DNA of 8,696 nucleotides from Nocardioides sp. (GTDB lineage Bacteria; Actinomycetota; Actinomycetes; Propionibacteriales; Nocardioidaceae): contig JASLDK010000079.1 of assembly GCA_030145945.1 (NCBI GenBank), forward strand, positions 1 to 8,696, given 5' to 3'. The stretch's first letter is position 1, and each line of letters opens with the position of its first letter. Under the pieces are notes generated by a model. That model had not been told where the DNA came from and searched no databases. It saw nothing but the letters and a program-made list of their open reading frames with translations. A program made the translations under genes and the position numbers. Below are positions 1 to 5,902 of the stretch, piece by piece.

Positions 1-577
1 CGCAGGAATGGCACTGGTCGGGAGCGGCCTTGGACATCGGGGCGTCGGGGCCGGCCTCGCCGTCGTACCACCGCTCGGCGGCAGCGTCGCGCCCCTCGGG
101 CGAGAGCACCCGGACGCGACCGAGACCGAGGTCCTTGGCCACCTGGCGGATCTGCGCCTTCTCGTCGGTGTCGAGCGCGTCGTCACCGAAGGAGTACGTC
201 GGCACCAGCCGCGGGTCGTCGTCGGAGACGGGCAGCAGGTCGCCGGGCGACATGTCGCCGGGCTGCAGGCGCTCACGGTAGGGAACCCAGGCCGGCGCGA
301 TGATCGCGTCCGCACCGGGCAGCAGCACGACCTCGACGACGGTGACCTTGCGCTGACGCGAAGCGCGCGTGAGCGTGACCGCCCACTGCCAACCGCGGTA
401 GCCCCTGCGGGTGCACTCGAAAAGGTGGGTGACGACCCGCAGACCGTCGACCGTGTGGCCGAGGTGCTGACCGATGTCCTCGGCCGCCACCTCCTCGAGC
501 AGCGCCGCACGCGCCGTGTCGACGGCGTCGGCCGTGGCAGCGTCGGTCAACTTGCGCTCGAGGGTGGACACCGGCAC
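1..577 (-). CDS. DUF3027 family protein, 3' end outside the window
   Basis: The minus-strand reading frame is open from the window edge to the GTG at 577, giving 192 visible residues. I recognise the actinobacterial DUF3027 family from segments such as GLRVVTHLFECTRRGYRGWQ (about residues 45-64), the repeated Trp residues, and APAWVPYRERLQPGDMSPGD (about 94-113). The last visible residues read CHSC, the first half of a probable Cys-x2-Cys zinc-ribbon-like element whose second half lies outside the window. The function of the family is not known to me. From memory, the M. tuberculosis counterpart is near Rv0877, also beside an MFS gene. I chose the GTG at 577 because AGGGG lies 5 nt upstream. 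In-frame GTGs at 607 (10 codons longer, no evident ribosome binding site) and 571 are alternatives. It is divergent from the MFS gene, with only 53 bp between the starts. There is no predicted membrane segment or signal peptide in the visible part. Confidence 0.88.
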   Translation of the reverse strand, partial: MPVSTLERKLTDAATADAVDTARAALLEEVAAEDIGQHLGHTVDGLRVVTHLFECTRRGYRGWQWAVTLTRASRQRKVTVVEVVLLPGADAIIAPAWVPYRERLQPGDMSPGDLLPVSDDDPRLVPTYSFGDDALDTDEKAQIRQVAKDLGLGRVRVLSPEGRDAAAERWYDGEAGPDAPMSKAAPDQCHSC

Positions 578-582
578 AGCAT

Positions 583-587
583 CCCCT
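583..587 (-). promoter_or_regulatory. Ribosome binding site of the DUF3027 gene
   Basis: AGGGG on the minus strand ends 5 nt before the GTG at 577. It favours this start over the in-frame GTG at 607, which has no purine-rich sequence in position. No convincing -10 box for either divergent gene is visible in 578-630. Confidence 0.45.
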
Positions 588-630
588 ATCCGGGCAACGA
601 TCGTCACGTCGGGGCAGGCAAGATGGGCCC

Positions 631-2040
631 ATGACCAGCCAGGGCCCTGAGCAGCGCACGCCCGGCGGTACGACGGGCCCCGAGCCCACGACCATACGAA
701 CGGTCGGCTCGAGCATCGGCTCGGGTGCGAAGGCGACCGCTCGCGGCATCGCCGGCTTCGCCAGCGTCACCGGGCGTGCCAGCAGGGCGACGGTTCGGCA
801 GGCCCGCAAGGCAGCAGGTGCGCAGGGTGCCGAACGCTCCGGCCTCAACCGGCTCATCGAGCTGCACGCGGCCAACGCGGCCGGCGACTCCGCCTTCGCG
901 ATCGCCCTCGCCGGCACGGTGTTCTTCGCCGGCGCCACCAGCGGCCAACGTGGGCCGGTGCTGCTCTTCCTCGGCCTGACGATGGTTCCGTTCGCGATCG
1001 TCGCCCCCCTGATCGGACCCTTCCTCGACCGGTTCAGCCATGGTCGCCGTTGGGCGATCGGCGCGACCTTCGCGATCCGCGCCTTCCTGTGCTGGGTGCT
1101 CGCGGGAACGCTGAACGACGGATCCCCGTGGTTCTACGTCGCCGCCCTCGGCGTACTCGTATCGTCGAAGGCGTACGGCGTCGCCAAGGCCTCGGCCGTT
1201 CCTCGGCTCCTGCCGCGCGAGATCACCCTGGTGAAGGCCAACGGTCGGGTCGCACTGGCCGGGGTCGTCGGCGCCTGCGTGTCGGGCCCTCTCGCCGGCC
1301 TGGCCTATTGGATCGGCCCCGAATGGGCCTGCCGCTATGCCTTCCTGGTCTTCACCCTCGGGACGATCGCCGCGATCCTGCTGCCCGCGGGCGTCGATGC
1401 CTCGAGCGGCGAGGAGTCGCTCGGCAGGACCCGCGACGGCGTACGACGGGGCAGCGGGCTGCCTCCCCAGGTGGCCTATGCGTTGCGGGCCAACTGCGGA
1501 CCGCGCCTGCTGTCCGGCTTCTTGACGATGTTCATGACCTTCGTGCTGGCCACCGAACCGCTGGAGGGCTGGGAGTCGAAGACCAAGTCGACGCTGCTGG
1601 TCGGCCTCGTGATCGGCGCGGCCGGACTGGGCAACACCCTCGGCATCGTGGTCGCCTCGCTCGCACGCAAGATCAATCCCGCGGCCATGGTGGTGATCGC
1701 GCTGCTCGCCGACATCGCGGCACTGCTGTTCGCCACGGTCTTCTACGGACTGGTCCCGCTGGTCGTGCTGGGCCTGACCGTGGGGCTGATGCAGTACCTC
1801 GCCAAGGTGTCGCTCGACTCGACCATCCAGAGCGGAGTCCCCGTGCGGGCGCACGCGAGCGCCTTCGCGAAGGGCGACACCACGCTGCAGATGGCGTGGG
1901 TGTTCGGTGGCTTCCTCGGCGTGATCCTGTCCTACCCCGCGGTCAACGGGTTCGGACTCGCCTTCGCGGCCGTCCTGCTCACCGCCTGGGCGGTGTTCGT
2001 GCTGCGCACGCGACCGTCCCAGAAGCCGAAGACTGCCTGA
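631..2040 (+). CDS. MFS-type membrane transporter, 12 predicted TM segments
   Basis: This 469-residue protein should sit in the cytoplasmic membrane and move an unknown solute. Hydrophobic segments fall at about 84-102, 107-130, 142-160, 165-180, 203-225, 233-251, 293-308, 321-343, 349-370, 372-391, 417-435 and 439-457, the usual 6+6 plan with a hydrophilic central loop (about 253-290). GPFLDRFSHGRR at about 129-140, after TM2, matches MFS motif A (G-x3-D-R-x-G-R-R/K), and is strong support for the superfamily. The first ~80 residues are soluble, rich in Gly, Ser, Ala, Thr, Arg and Lys, and unusually long for an MFS protein. From memory, an MFS protein sits next to DUF3027 in M. tuberculosis too (Rv0876c). 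The ATG start has only a weak purine stretch (AAGATGGG) upstream. The substrate cannot be inferred. Its TGA lies 1 nt from the convergent cold-shock gene's TGA. Confidence 0.9.
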   Translation: MTSQGPEQRTPGGTTGPEPTTIRTVGSSIGSGAKATARGIAGFASVTGRASRATVRQARKAAGAQGAERSGLNRLIELHAANAAGDSAFAIALAGTVFFAGATSGQRGPVLLFLGLTMVPFAIVAPLIGPFLDRFSHGRRWAIGATFAIRAFLCWVLAGTLNDGSPWFYVAALGVLVSSKAYGVAKASAVPRLLPREITLVKANGRVALAGVVGACVSGPLAGLAYWIGPEWACRYAFLVFTLGTIAAILLPAGVDASSGEESLGRTRDGVRRGSGLPPQVAYALRANCGPRLLSGFLTMFMTFVLATEPLEGWESKTKSTLLVGLVIGAAGLGNTLGIVVASLARKINPAAMVVIALLADIAALLFATVFYGLVPLVVLGLTVGLMQYLAKVSLDSTIQSGVPVRAHASAFAKGDTTLQMAWVFGGFLGVILSYPAVNGFGLAFAAVLLTAWAVFVLRTRPSQKPKTA

Positions 2041-2046
2041 GTCAGG
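2036..2046. repeat. Palindrome formed by two facing stop codons
   Basis: CCTGA-G-TCAGG is a perfect 5+5 palindrome centred on base 2041. It contains the TGA of the transporter (2038-2040) and, on the other strand, the TGA of the cold-shock gene (2042-2044). The stem is too short to call a terminator, and there is no U tract on either side. Confidence 0.5.
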
Positions 2047-2437
2047 ACTCGAGTTCGTCGGCGAGCGCGCGCAGCAGCTTGGCGACAGGCTGCGCCGTAC
2101 GACGCTCAGGGTGCCGGCCGTGACGGTAGGTCTCGCCGACGCCGTCGAGCAGGCGGATCAGGTCCTCGACGATCGTGACCATCTCCTCGGGCTTCTTGCG
2201 CTTGGCCTGCTGCTGGTTGCGGCTGACCGAGGCGGGCGCGTCGACGATGCGGACCTGCAGGGCCTGCTCGCCACGTCGGCCCTGGGCGATGCCGAACTCG
2301 ACGCGGGTGCCTGCCTTGAGGGTGGTCACGCCGTCGGGCAGCGCGTCAGCGCGGACATAGACGTCCTCGCCGCCCTGTTGGGAGAGGAAGCCGAAGCCCT
2401 TCTCCGCGTCGTACCACTTCACCTTGCCAGTCGGCAC
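2042..2437 (-). CDS. Cold-shock domain protein with C-terminal helical extension (CspB/Rv0871-like)
   Basis: This 131-residue protein has an N-terminal cold-shock domain (about 2-66), an OB fold that binds single-stranded RNA or DNA. Residues GKVKWYDAEKGFGFLS (4-19) contain RNP1 (KGFGFL), and EDVYVR (24-29) is RNP2, with Arg where classical CspA proteins have His. The rest (about 69-131) is a charged, Lys/Glu/Arg-rich, probably helical tail. Classical CspA-type proteins are about 65-70 residues. From memory, the long mycobacterial protein Rv0871 (CspB, about 135 residues) has the same layout, so the tail belongs to the subfamily and is not a fusion error. The GTG at 2437 is chosen because the family begins M-P-T-G-K-V-K-W. 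The frame stays open upstream to in-frame GTGs at 2449, 2464 and 2473. GAGAGGG at 2449-2455 is 11 nt away, long for a ribosome binding site. It is transcribed divergently from the GNAT gene. Confidence 0.9.
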   Translation of the reverse strand: MPTGKVKWYDAEKGFGFLSQQGGEDVYVRADALPDGVTTLKAGTRVEFGIAQGRRGEQALQVRIVDAPASVSRNQQQAKRKKPEEMVTIVEDLIRLLDGVGETYRHGRHPERRTAQPVAKLLRALADELES

Positions 2438-2511
2438 GGATCCGCCCACCCTCTCGTCGTTCACTCTCGTCACTCAGCTCGCCTGCACTCGGTCGGGCGC
2501 ACGCGCGGCAC

Positions 2512-2517
2512 ATCGTA
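2512..2517 (-). promoter_or_regulatory. Possible -10 box for the cold-shock gene
   Basis: TACGAT on the minus strand fits the actinobacterial SigA-type -10 consensus TAnnnT. It would start transcription near 2505 and leave a 5' leader of about 68 nt before the GTG at 2437, which would suit a cold-shock mRNA. No good TTGACA-like -35 is found at 16-19 nt spacing, so support is limited. Confidence 0.3.
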
Positions 2518-2534
2518 ATGTCGCCGCCTGGTCC

Positions 2535-2540
2535 TATTGT
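2535..2540 (+). promoter_or_regulatory. -10 box of a probable leaderless promoter for the GNAT gene
   Basis: TATTGT fits TAnnnT and lies 7 nt before the GTG at 2548, the distance at which transcription normally begins. The mRNA would therefore start at or next to the start codon. No -35 is recognisable, which is common for actinobacterial leaderless promoters. Confidence 0.55.
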
Positions 2541-2547
2541 CCGGAGG

Positions 2548-3147
2548 GTGGCAACCGAATTGAAACCGCCGGTCCTGGCGCCTCCGTCCCTGCCCTTGCG
2601 GACCGAGCGGCTGGTGCTGCGCTCCGTGATGCCGAGCGACAGCCCCGCGATCGGCGCCTACTGTGCAGACCCTGAGGTCACCCGCTACCTGCCGTTCCCC
2701 GCGCTCGACGCGGAAGGACTGGCGGGGCGGATGGAGAAGCTCGTCGCCGGCGTCGCGCCCTCCGAGCCCGGAGAGATGCTCGCCCTCGCCGTCGAGCACG
2801 ACGGTGTGCTGGTCGGCGACATGATGCTGCGCTTCGAGTCGCGCCACGGTCCGAGTGATCCGCCCGGGATCGGCGAGCTGGGTTGGGTGTTCTCCCCCGA
2901 GCATGCCGGTCGGGGGTTCGCCACCGAAGCCGCCCGCGCCCTCGTCGATCTCGCGTTCAGCCACTACCCGCTCCACCGGCTGATGGCCCGGCTCGACCCT
3001 CGCAACCTGGCCTCGGCCCGCCTGTGCGAGCGGCTGGGCATGCGACACGAGGCGCACACCCGCGAGGACTACGCCGACCGGGACGGCACGTGGACCGACA
3101 CGGCGGTCTACGGTCTGTTGCGGCGTGAGTGGGCGGCGGCTCGTTAG
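2548..3147 (+). CDS. GNAT family N-acetyltransferase, RimJ/RimL type
   Basis: This 199-residue protein transfers an acetyl group from acetyl-CoA to an unknown amine (protein N-terminus, amino acid or small molecule). The N-terminal pattern LPLRTERLVLRSVMPSDSPA (about 15-34) is the usual opening of the RimJ/RimL (Acetyltransf_3) branch. The acetyl-CoA-binding motif A is visible as GRGFATEAARAL at about 131-142, after the beta strand GELGWVFSPE. The end of the fold follows as NLASARLCERLGM, typical of this branch. I chose GTG 2548 because a -10 box sits 7 nt upstream. GGAGG at 2543-2547 abuts that codon and could instead serve the in-frame TTG at 2560 (12 nt spacing). An upstream ATG at 2518 would overlap the promoter. 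It converges on the RDD-FHA gene with 14 nt between stops. There is no pathway context. Confidence 0.9.
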   Translation: MATELKPPVLAPPSLPLRTERLVLRSVMPSDSPAIGAYCADPEVTRYLPFPALDAEGLAGRMEKLVAGVAPSEPGEMLALAVEHDGVLVGDMMLRFESRHGPSDPPGIGELGWVFSPEHAGRGFATEAARALVDLAFSHYPLHRLMARLDPRNLASARLCERLGMRHEAHTREDYADRDGTWTDTAVYGLLRREWAAAR

Positions 3148-3178
3148 GTCGCGGGACTCCGTCAGGCCTGGTCGCGAC
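3148..3178. terminator. Weak inverted repeat between convergent genes
   Basis: GTCGCG (3148-3153) can pair with CGCGAC (3173-3178), leaving a 19-nt loop that contains the palindrome CAGGCCTG (3163-3170). The element spans the junction of the two convergent genes and overlaps the stop of the minus-strand gene. There is no U tract and the stem is only 6 bp, so a role as bidirectional terminator is uncertain. Confidence 0.25.
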
Positions 3179-4289
3179 GCACTGTCATGGCGCGGTCGCC
3201 GAAGTGCACGACGTCGCCCGGCAGGAGCGTGGCCGGGCGTCCCGGTGACAGCGGACGCGACATCCCCCGACGTGTGATCGAGGATCCGTTGGTCGATCCG
3301 CGGTCCATGACCACCAGCGCACCGTCGGCGGCAACCGAGAACTGGGCGTGGGTCTTGGAGACCGACATGTCCGAGGAACGCAGGGGTACGACGTGGCGCG
3401 CGTCCTCGCCCGGGCGCGCCTGGGGACTGCGGCCGACGAGTGCGAGACCTTCCACGACGAAGGTCTCGCCGGTGTCGAACTCGACGCGCCACCGGGGAGC
3501 GGCATGGGCGCCCGGCGCCGGTGTGGGCGGGGACGTCTGCTGGGTGCGCAGCAGGGTCTGCTCGGTGCCGAGCGAGACGCGGGGTGGCGCCGGCGGCTGG
3601 GCGGGTGGCGGCGCCGGCACGGGGGGCACGGGACTGATCGGCGCGGCCGAAGGAGATGGCGGTGCCGCAGCCGCGCTGGCGGGGGTGCGAGCCGGCATGG
3701 CAACAGGCGCCGCCGGCATCGGTGCTGGCTGCTCGACGACCGGCGTCGGCATCAACCGCATCGCTGTGAGGTTGACGATCTGCTGAGGCCGTTCCTCGAC
3801 CTGTTCGGCAGCCACCTCGATCGGACGTACGTCGACCACGACCGCCGAGCCGAACCGGTCGTGCAGCCCGCGCCGCTGTCCCGTCGGGTCCATCGCCGCC
3901 GTCCACGCCAGGGTCGCGATGCCCATCCCGGCCGTCGGCAGGCCCGCGAGACCGAGGACAGCCGTGCGCAACAGAGCCGCTCCGATCCCGATCGGCCTCC
4001 CCGTCGTACCGGACAGGACGCGGATGCCGGTCGCGGCCTTTCCCGGAGTCAGGCCGGTGGTCCCGATCAGCACCGCGATCACCAGTCCGGCAAGGACGTC
4101 GACGACCACGAAGACCAGGACCGCGATCAATCCGCTGCGCTCATCGACCACCATGGCCGCACCGAACGCCACGGCAGCAGCCAGCCCCCAGGTCACGACG
4201 CGGTCGATCAGGAACGCCGCGAACCTCCGCTCCATGTCGGCGGGCGGGTGGGTGTCGGCGGGGACCGGCGCGAGTGGATCGTGCTGCAT
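3162..4289 (-). CDS. RDD family membrane protein with C-terminal FHA domain
   Basis: This 375-residue protein has three parts. An RDD domain (about 19-155) carries the Arg/Asp signature (ERRFAAFLIDR, 20-30), three hydrophobic segments (about 31-49, 53-76, 104-132), the LTPGK motif (80-84) and the closing LHDRFGSAVV (142-151). A Pro/Ala-rich linker follows (about 180-262). A C-terminal FHA domain (about 267-375) shows the phosphothreonine-binding positions: G286-R287, S311-K-T-H314 and S332-T-N334-G335. FHA domains bind phosphothreonine, so the protein probably ties a Ser/Thr-kinase signal to the membrane; the role of the RDD part is unknown. It follows the other FHA gene after 75 nt, probably in one operon. 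The ATG at 4289 has GGAG (4296-4299) 6 nt upstream; an in-frame ATG at codon 19 is the alternative start. The linker contains a Thr-rich stretch (GTEQTLLRTQQT, 241-252) close to the FHA domain. No kinase or phosphatase gene is in the window. Confidence 0.92.
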   Translation of the reverse strand: MQHDPLAPVPADTHPPADMERRFAAFLIDRVVTWGLAAAVAFGAAMVVDERSGLIAVLVFVVVDVLAGLVIAVLIGTTGLTPGKAATGIRVLSGTTGRPIGIGAALLRTAVLGLAGLPTAGMGIATLAWTAAMDPTGQRRGLHDRFGSAVVVDVRPIEVAAEQVEERPQQIVNLTAMRLMPTPVVEQPAPMPAAPVAMPARTPASAAAAPPSPSAAPISPVPPVPAPPPAQPPAPPRVSLGTEQTLLRTQQTSPPTPAPGAHAAPRWRVEFDTGETFVVEGLALVGRSPQARPGEDARHVVPLRSSDMSVSKTHAQFSVAADGALVVMDRGSTNGSSITRRGMSRPLSPGRPATLLPGDVVHFGDRAMTVRRDQA

Positions 4290-4295
4290 GCGGGG

Positions 4296-4299
4296 CTCC
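4296..4299 (-). promoter_or_regulatory. Ribosome binding site of the RDD-FHA gene
   Basis: GGAG on the minus strand ends 6 nt before the ATG at 4289. It gives the downstream gene independent translation initiation despite the 75-nt gap after the upstream stop. Confidence 0.5.
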
Positions 4300-4312
4300 G
4301 AGTGGCCAGCGA

Positions 4313-4369
4313 GATCAGGGGTGGTCAGGAAAGGTCAGGAAAGGTCAGGAAAGGTCAGGAAAGGTCAGG
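4313..4369. repeat. 10-bp tandem repeat array between the two FHA genes
   Basis: The unit GGTCAGGAAA (plus strand) starts at 4323, 4333, 4343 and 4353 without mismatch, and a fifth copy continues to 4369. A degenerate in-register copy precedes it (4313-4322, 6 of 10 bases). On the coding (minus) strand the unit reads as C/T-rich DNA with a TGA every 10 bp. The TGA at 4365-4367 is the actual stop of the upstream FHA gene, and because 10 is not a multiple of 3 the array places stops in all three frames. Within 4323-4369 the transcript would have 20 C, 17 U, 5 A and 5 G. The period is about one helical turn. Function unknown. Confidence 0.9.
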
Positions 4370-5783
4370 GACGAACGACCTGGATGGTCACTCCGTCACC
4401 GAGGTTGATGGTTGCCCCGGGAATCAGCTGGACGGGAACACCGGGCTTGAGGTCCTCCGGTCCGAGCTCAGGCTGGACCAGCACCGTTCCGTTCGTCGAT
4501 CCCATGTCGGTCACGACCGCGGAGCCGAGGTCTGCACCGGACCCCGGCCGCACCTCGATGTGGGTCGAGGAGATCTCATGCAGGCGGCTGGGCACCGTGA
4601 TCAGGGTGGGGTGCTCGGTGGATCCGAAGCGACGCGTCTCCGGTGCGCGACCGATCAGCACGGCCCGGTCGACCACGACCTCCTGGCCGTCGGAGATGAG
4701 CAGCTTCGCGACCGGAGGCGTCACCGCGGGAACATCGGGGGTGCCGGGAACGGGCGCGACGAGTGGCTCCGGCGCCTGTGGCTCACCGAGGATGGTCTGA
4801 CCGTCATGATCGATCCCCGGCGCGGAGCCAGCGGCCAGGCCGGTCACGGGTTCCCAGGAGCCGACGGTCAACGGTGGCATGTCGCCGGTGTCGGTGGCGT
4901 CCGGCGGAGTCGGGATCGAGGCCGGTGGGGCCGGGACCGGCGGGACGGGAACCGGCGGCGCCGGGATCGGCGGGGGTGGCGGGACCCAGCCCGGAGGCCC
5001 CGGCACCGACTCGAAGGAAGGCGGCGCTGACGGCGGTGGCGGAATGTTGGGGTCGCCGAGGACCGGCGCGGGCGAAGGCACGTCAGTTGGGGTGATCCAG
5101 CCATCGGGTTCGGACGTCGGCGGGGCGAGCGGCGTGTCGTCAACGGCGTCCATGAACTCCGTTGCTGGATCCTCGTCGAGGTGGGTCGCGTCGGTGACTG
5201 CCGACGCGGCATCGTCGAGCGGGTGCGGCTCGACCGCACCGGACTCGTCCAGGGGCGACGGCTCGGAGAGCGGGAGCACGGTCGCAAGGTCCGTGGCATC
5301 GCCGCGGTGCGCTCCTTGCGCTGCGCCCGCACGGTCGATCCGGCCGACCTTGACCAGCCCGGTCCGAATCGCGAAGTCCGTCTCGTCCTCTGCCGATCCG
5401 GCCTCGACCGGGAGCGCGACGCTCAACTCGGTGACGTCGTCGAGGCTGCGCTCGACCCAGGTGTGGCTGGCCGCACCGTCGAGCGTGACGCTCTCGCCGG
5501 AGGCGGTCACGGTGGCGACGACACCGTCGCCGCGCAGCAGGATCCGCGTGCTGTCCGCACCGGTGCTGATCAGCACGAAACCGGGGATCCGGCTCAGGCC
5601 CGAGGCGAGCAGGCCGTCCAGGACCTCGTCGAATCCGGCGCCACCGTCGACCAGGGCCCACAACCCGATCATCTGGTCTCGTTGTGACTCGGGCAGCACG
5701 ATCGCCGCCTCCGGACCGAACACCGCGAACCACGTTCCCGGTCGGTAGGACCAGGCGTCGATCGTTGGTGCGTTGTCGCTCAT
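4365..5783 (-). CDS. FHA domain protein with unrecognised N-terminal domain
   Basis: This 472-residue protein has no signal peptide or membrane segment and is predicted cytoplasmic. The N-terminal region (about 10-125) begins WSYRPGTWFAVFGPEAAIVL and looks like a compact alpha/beta domain. I have no named family for it, though I recall similar starts in other actinobacterial FHA proteins. An acidic stretch (about 127-215) is followed by a Pro-rich linker (about 217-357, with PPPPP runs). The C-terminal FHA domain (about 360-472) keeps the phosphothreonine-binding positions G378-R379, S405-S-T-H408 and S429-T-N431-G432. The linker contains DHDGQTILGE (325-334), a plausible phosphoacceptor site before the FHA domain. 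The start ATG at 5783 has GGGGG (5791-5795) 7 nt upstream. It is the first gene of a probable two-gene unit with the RDD-FHA gene, and its stop lies inside the 10-bp repeat. An adaptor role in Ser/Thr-kinase signalling is inference. Confidence 0.9.
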   Translation of the reverse strand: MSDNAPTIDAWSYRPGTWFAVFGPEAAIVLPESQRDQMIGLWALVDGGAGFDEVLDGLLASGLSRIPGFVLISTGADSTRILLRGDGVVATVTASGESVTLDGAASHTWVERSLDDVTELSVALPVEAGSAEDETDFAIRTGLVKVGRIDRAGAAQGAHRGDATDLATVLPLSEPSPLDESGAVEPHPLDDAASAVTDATHLDEDPATEFMDAVDDTPLAPPTSEPDGWITPTDVPSPAPVLGDPNIPPPPSAPPSFESVPGPPGWVPPPPPIPAPPVPVPPVPAPPASIPTPPDATDTGDMPPLTVGSWEPVTGLAAGSAPGIDHDGQTILGEPQAPEPLVAPVPGTPDVPAVTPPVAKLLISDGQEVVVDRAVLIGRAPETRRFGSTEHPTLITVPSRLHEISSTHIEVRPGSGADLGSAVVTDMGSTNGTVLVQPELGPEDLKPGVPVQLIPGATINLGDGVTIQVVRP

Positions 5784-5790
5784 GGGATTG

Positions 5791-5795
5791 CCCCC
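5791..5795 (-). promoter_or_regulatory. Ribosome binding site of the FHA gene
   Basis: GGGGG on the minus strand ends 7 nt before the ATG at 5783. In the 132-bp divergent gap (5784-5915) I see no confident -10/-35 pair for this gene. A 5-bp inverted repeat (CCGTC at 5872-5876, GACGG at 5881-5885) lies in the gap and is too weak to interpret. Confidence 0.4.
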
Positions 5796-5902
5796 AGCTT
5801 CCGTTCCGGGCTCACGCGCCGCTCAGGCACGTCGTTCAGGTCTTCTGCCGTCCATCCCACCACATTCGTCACCGTCGGCGGACGGCCGCTGCGAGCGACC
5901 AC

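Noticed and set aside
604..1854. A 416-codon open frame on the minus strand opposite the MFS gene
   Set aside because: It is highly hydrophilic and low-complexity (Gln/Glu/Arg/Gly), while the other strand encodes a clean 12-TM protein with motif A.
2518..2540. ATGTCGCCG-N8-TATTGT upstream of the GNAT gene resembles the PafBC-dependent DNA-damage promoter (TTGTCRGTG-N8-TAnnnT)
   Set aside because: Only 6 of 9 positions match and most of the GTG half is missing. The correct 8-nt spacing is suggestive, but one partial match is not enough. Neither the helicase-associated gene nor xpb has such a motif.
2518..2547. ATG at 2518 as the start of the GNAT gene
   Set aside because: It would add ten residues encoded by the -10 box region, has no ribosome binding site, and the family's conserved N-terminus begins after GTG 2548.
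2470..3906. A 478-codon open frame on the minus strand over the GNAT gene and the end of the RDD-FHA gene
   Set aside because: The product is Arg/Gly/Ala-rich without any recognisable domain, and it opposes the clear GNAT reading frame.
3606..4950. The identical nonapeptide PVPPVPAPP in both Pro-rich linkers, as a sign of gene conversion
   Set aside because: The codons used for the nonapeptide differ at many positions between the two genes, so independent growth of low-complexity sequence explains it better.
3348..5030. A 560-codon open frame on the plus strand across the RDD-FHA and FHA genes
   Set aside because: It is antisense to two well-supported FHA genes. Its product is a low-complexity Arg/Gly/Asp-rich sequence, as expected of an off-frame reading of GC-rich DNA with Pro-rich linkers.
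5872..5885. Small hairpin CCGTC-GGCG-GACGG in the FHA/helicase-associated intergenic region
   Set aside because: A 5-bp stem in DNA this GC-rich is expected by chance, and its position upstream of the -10 box gives no clear role.
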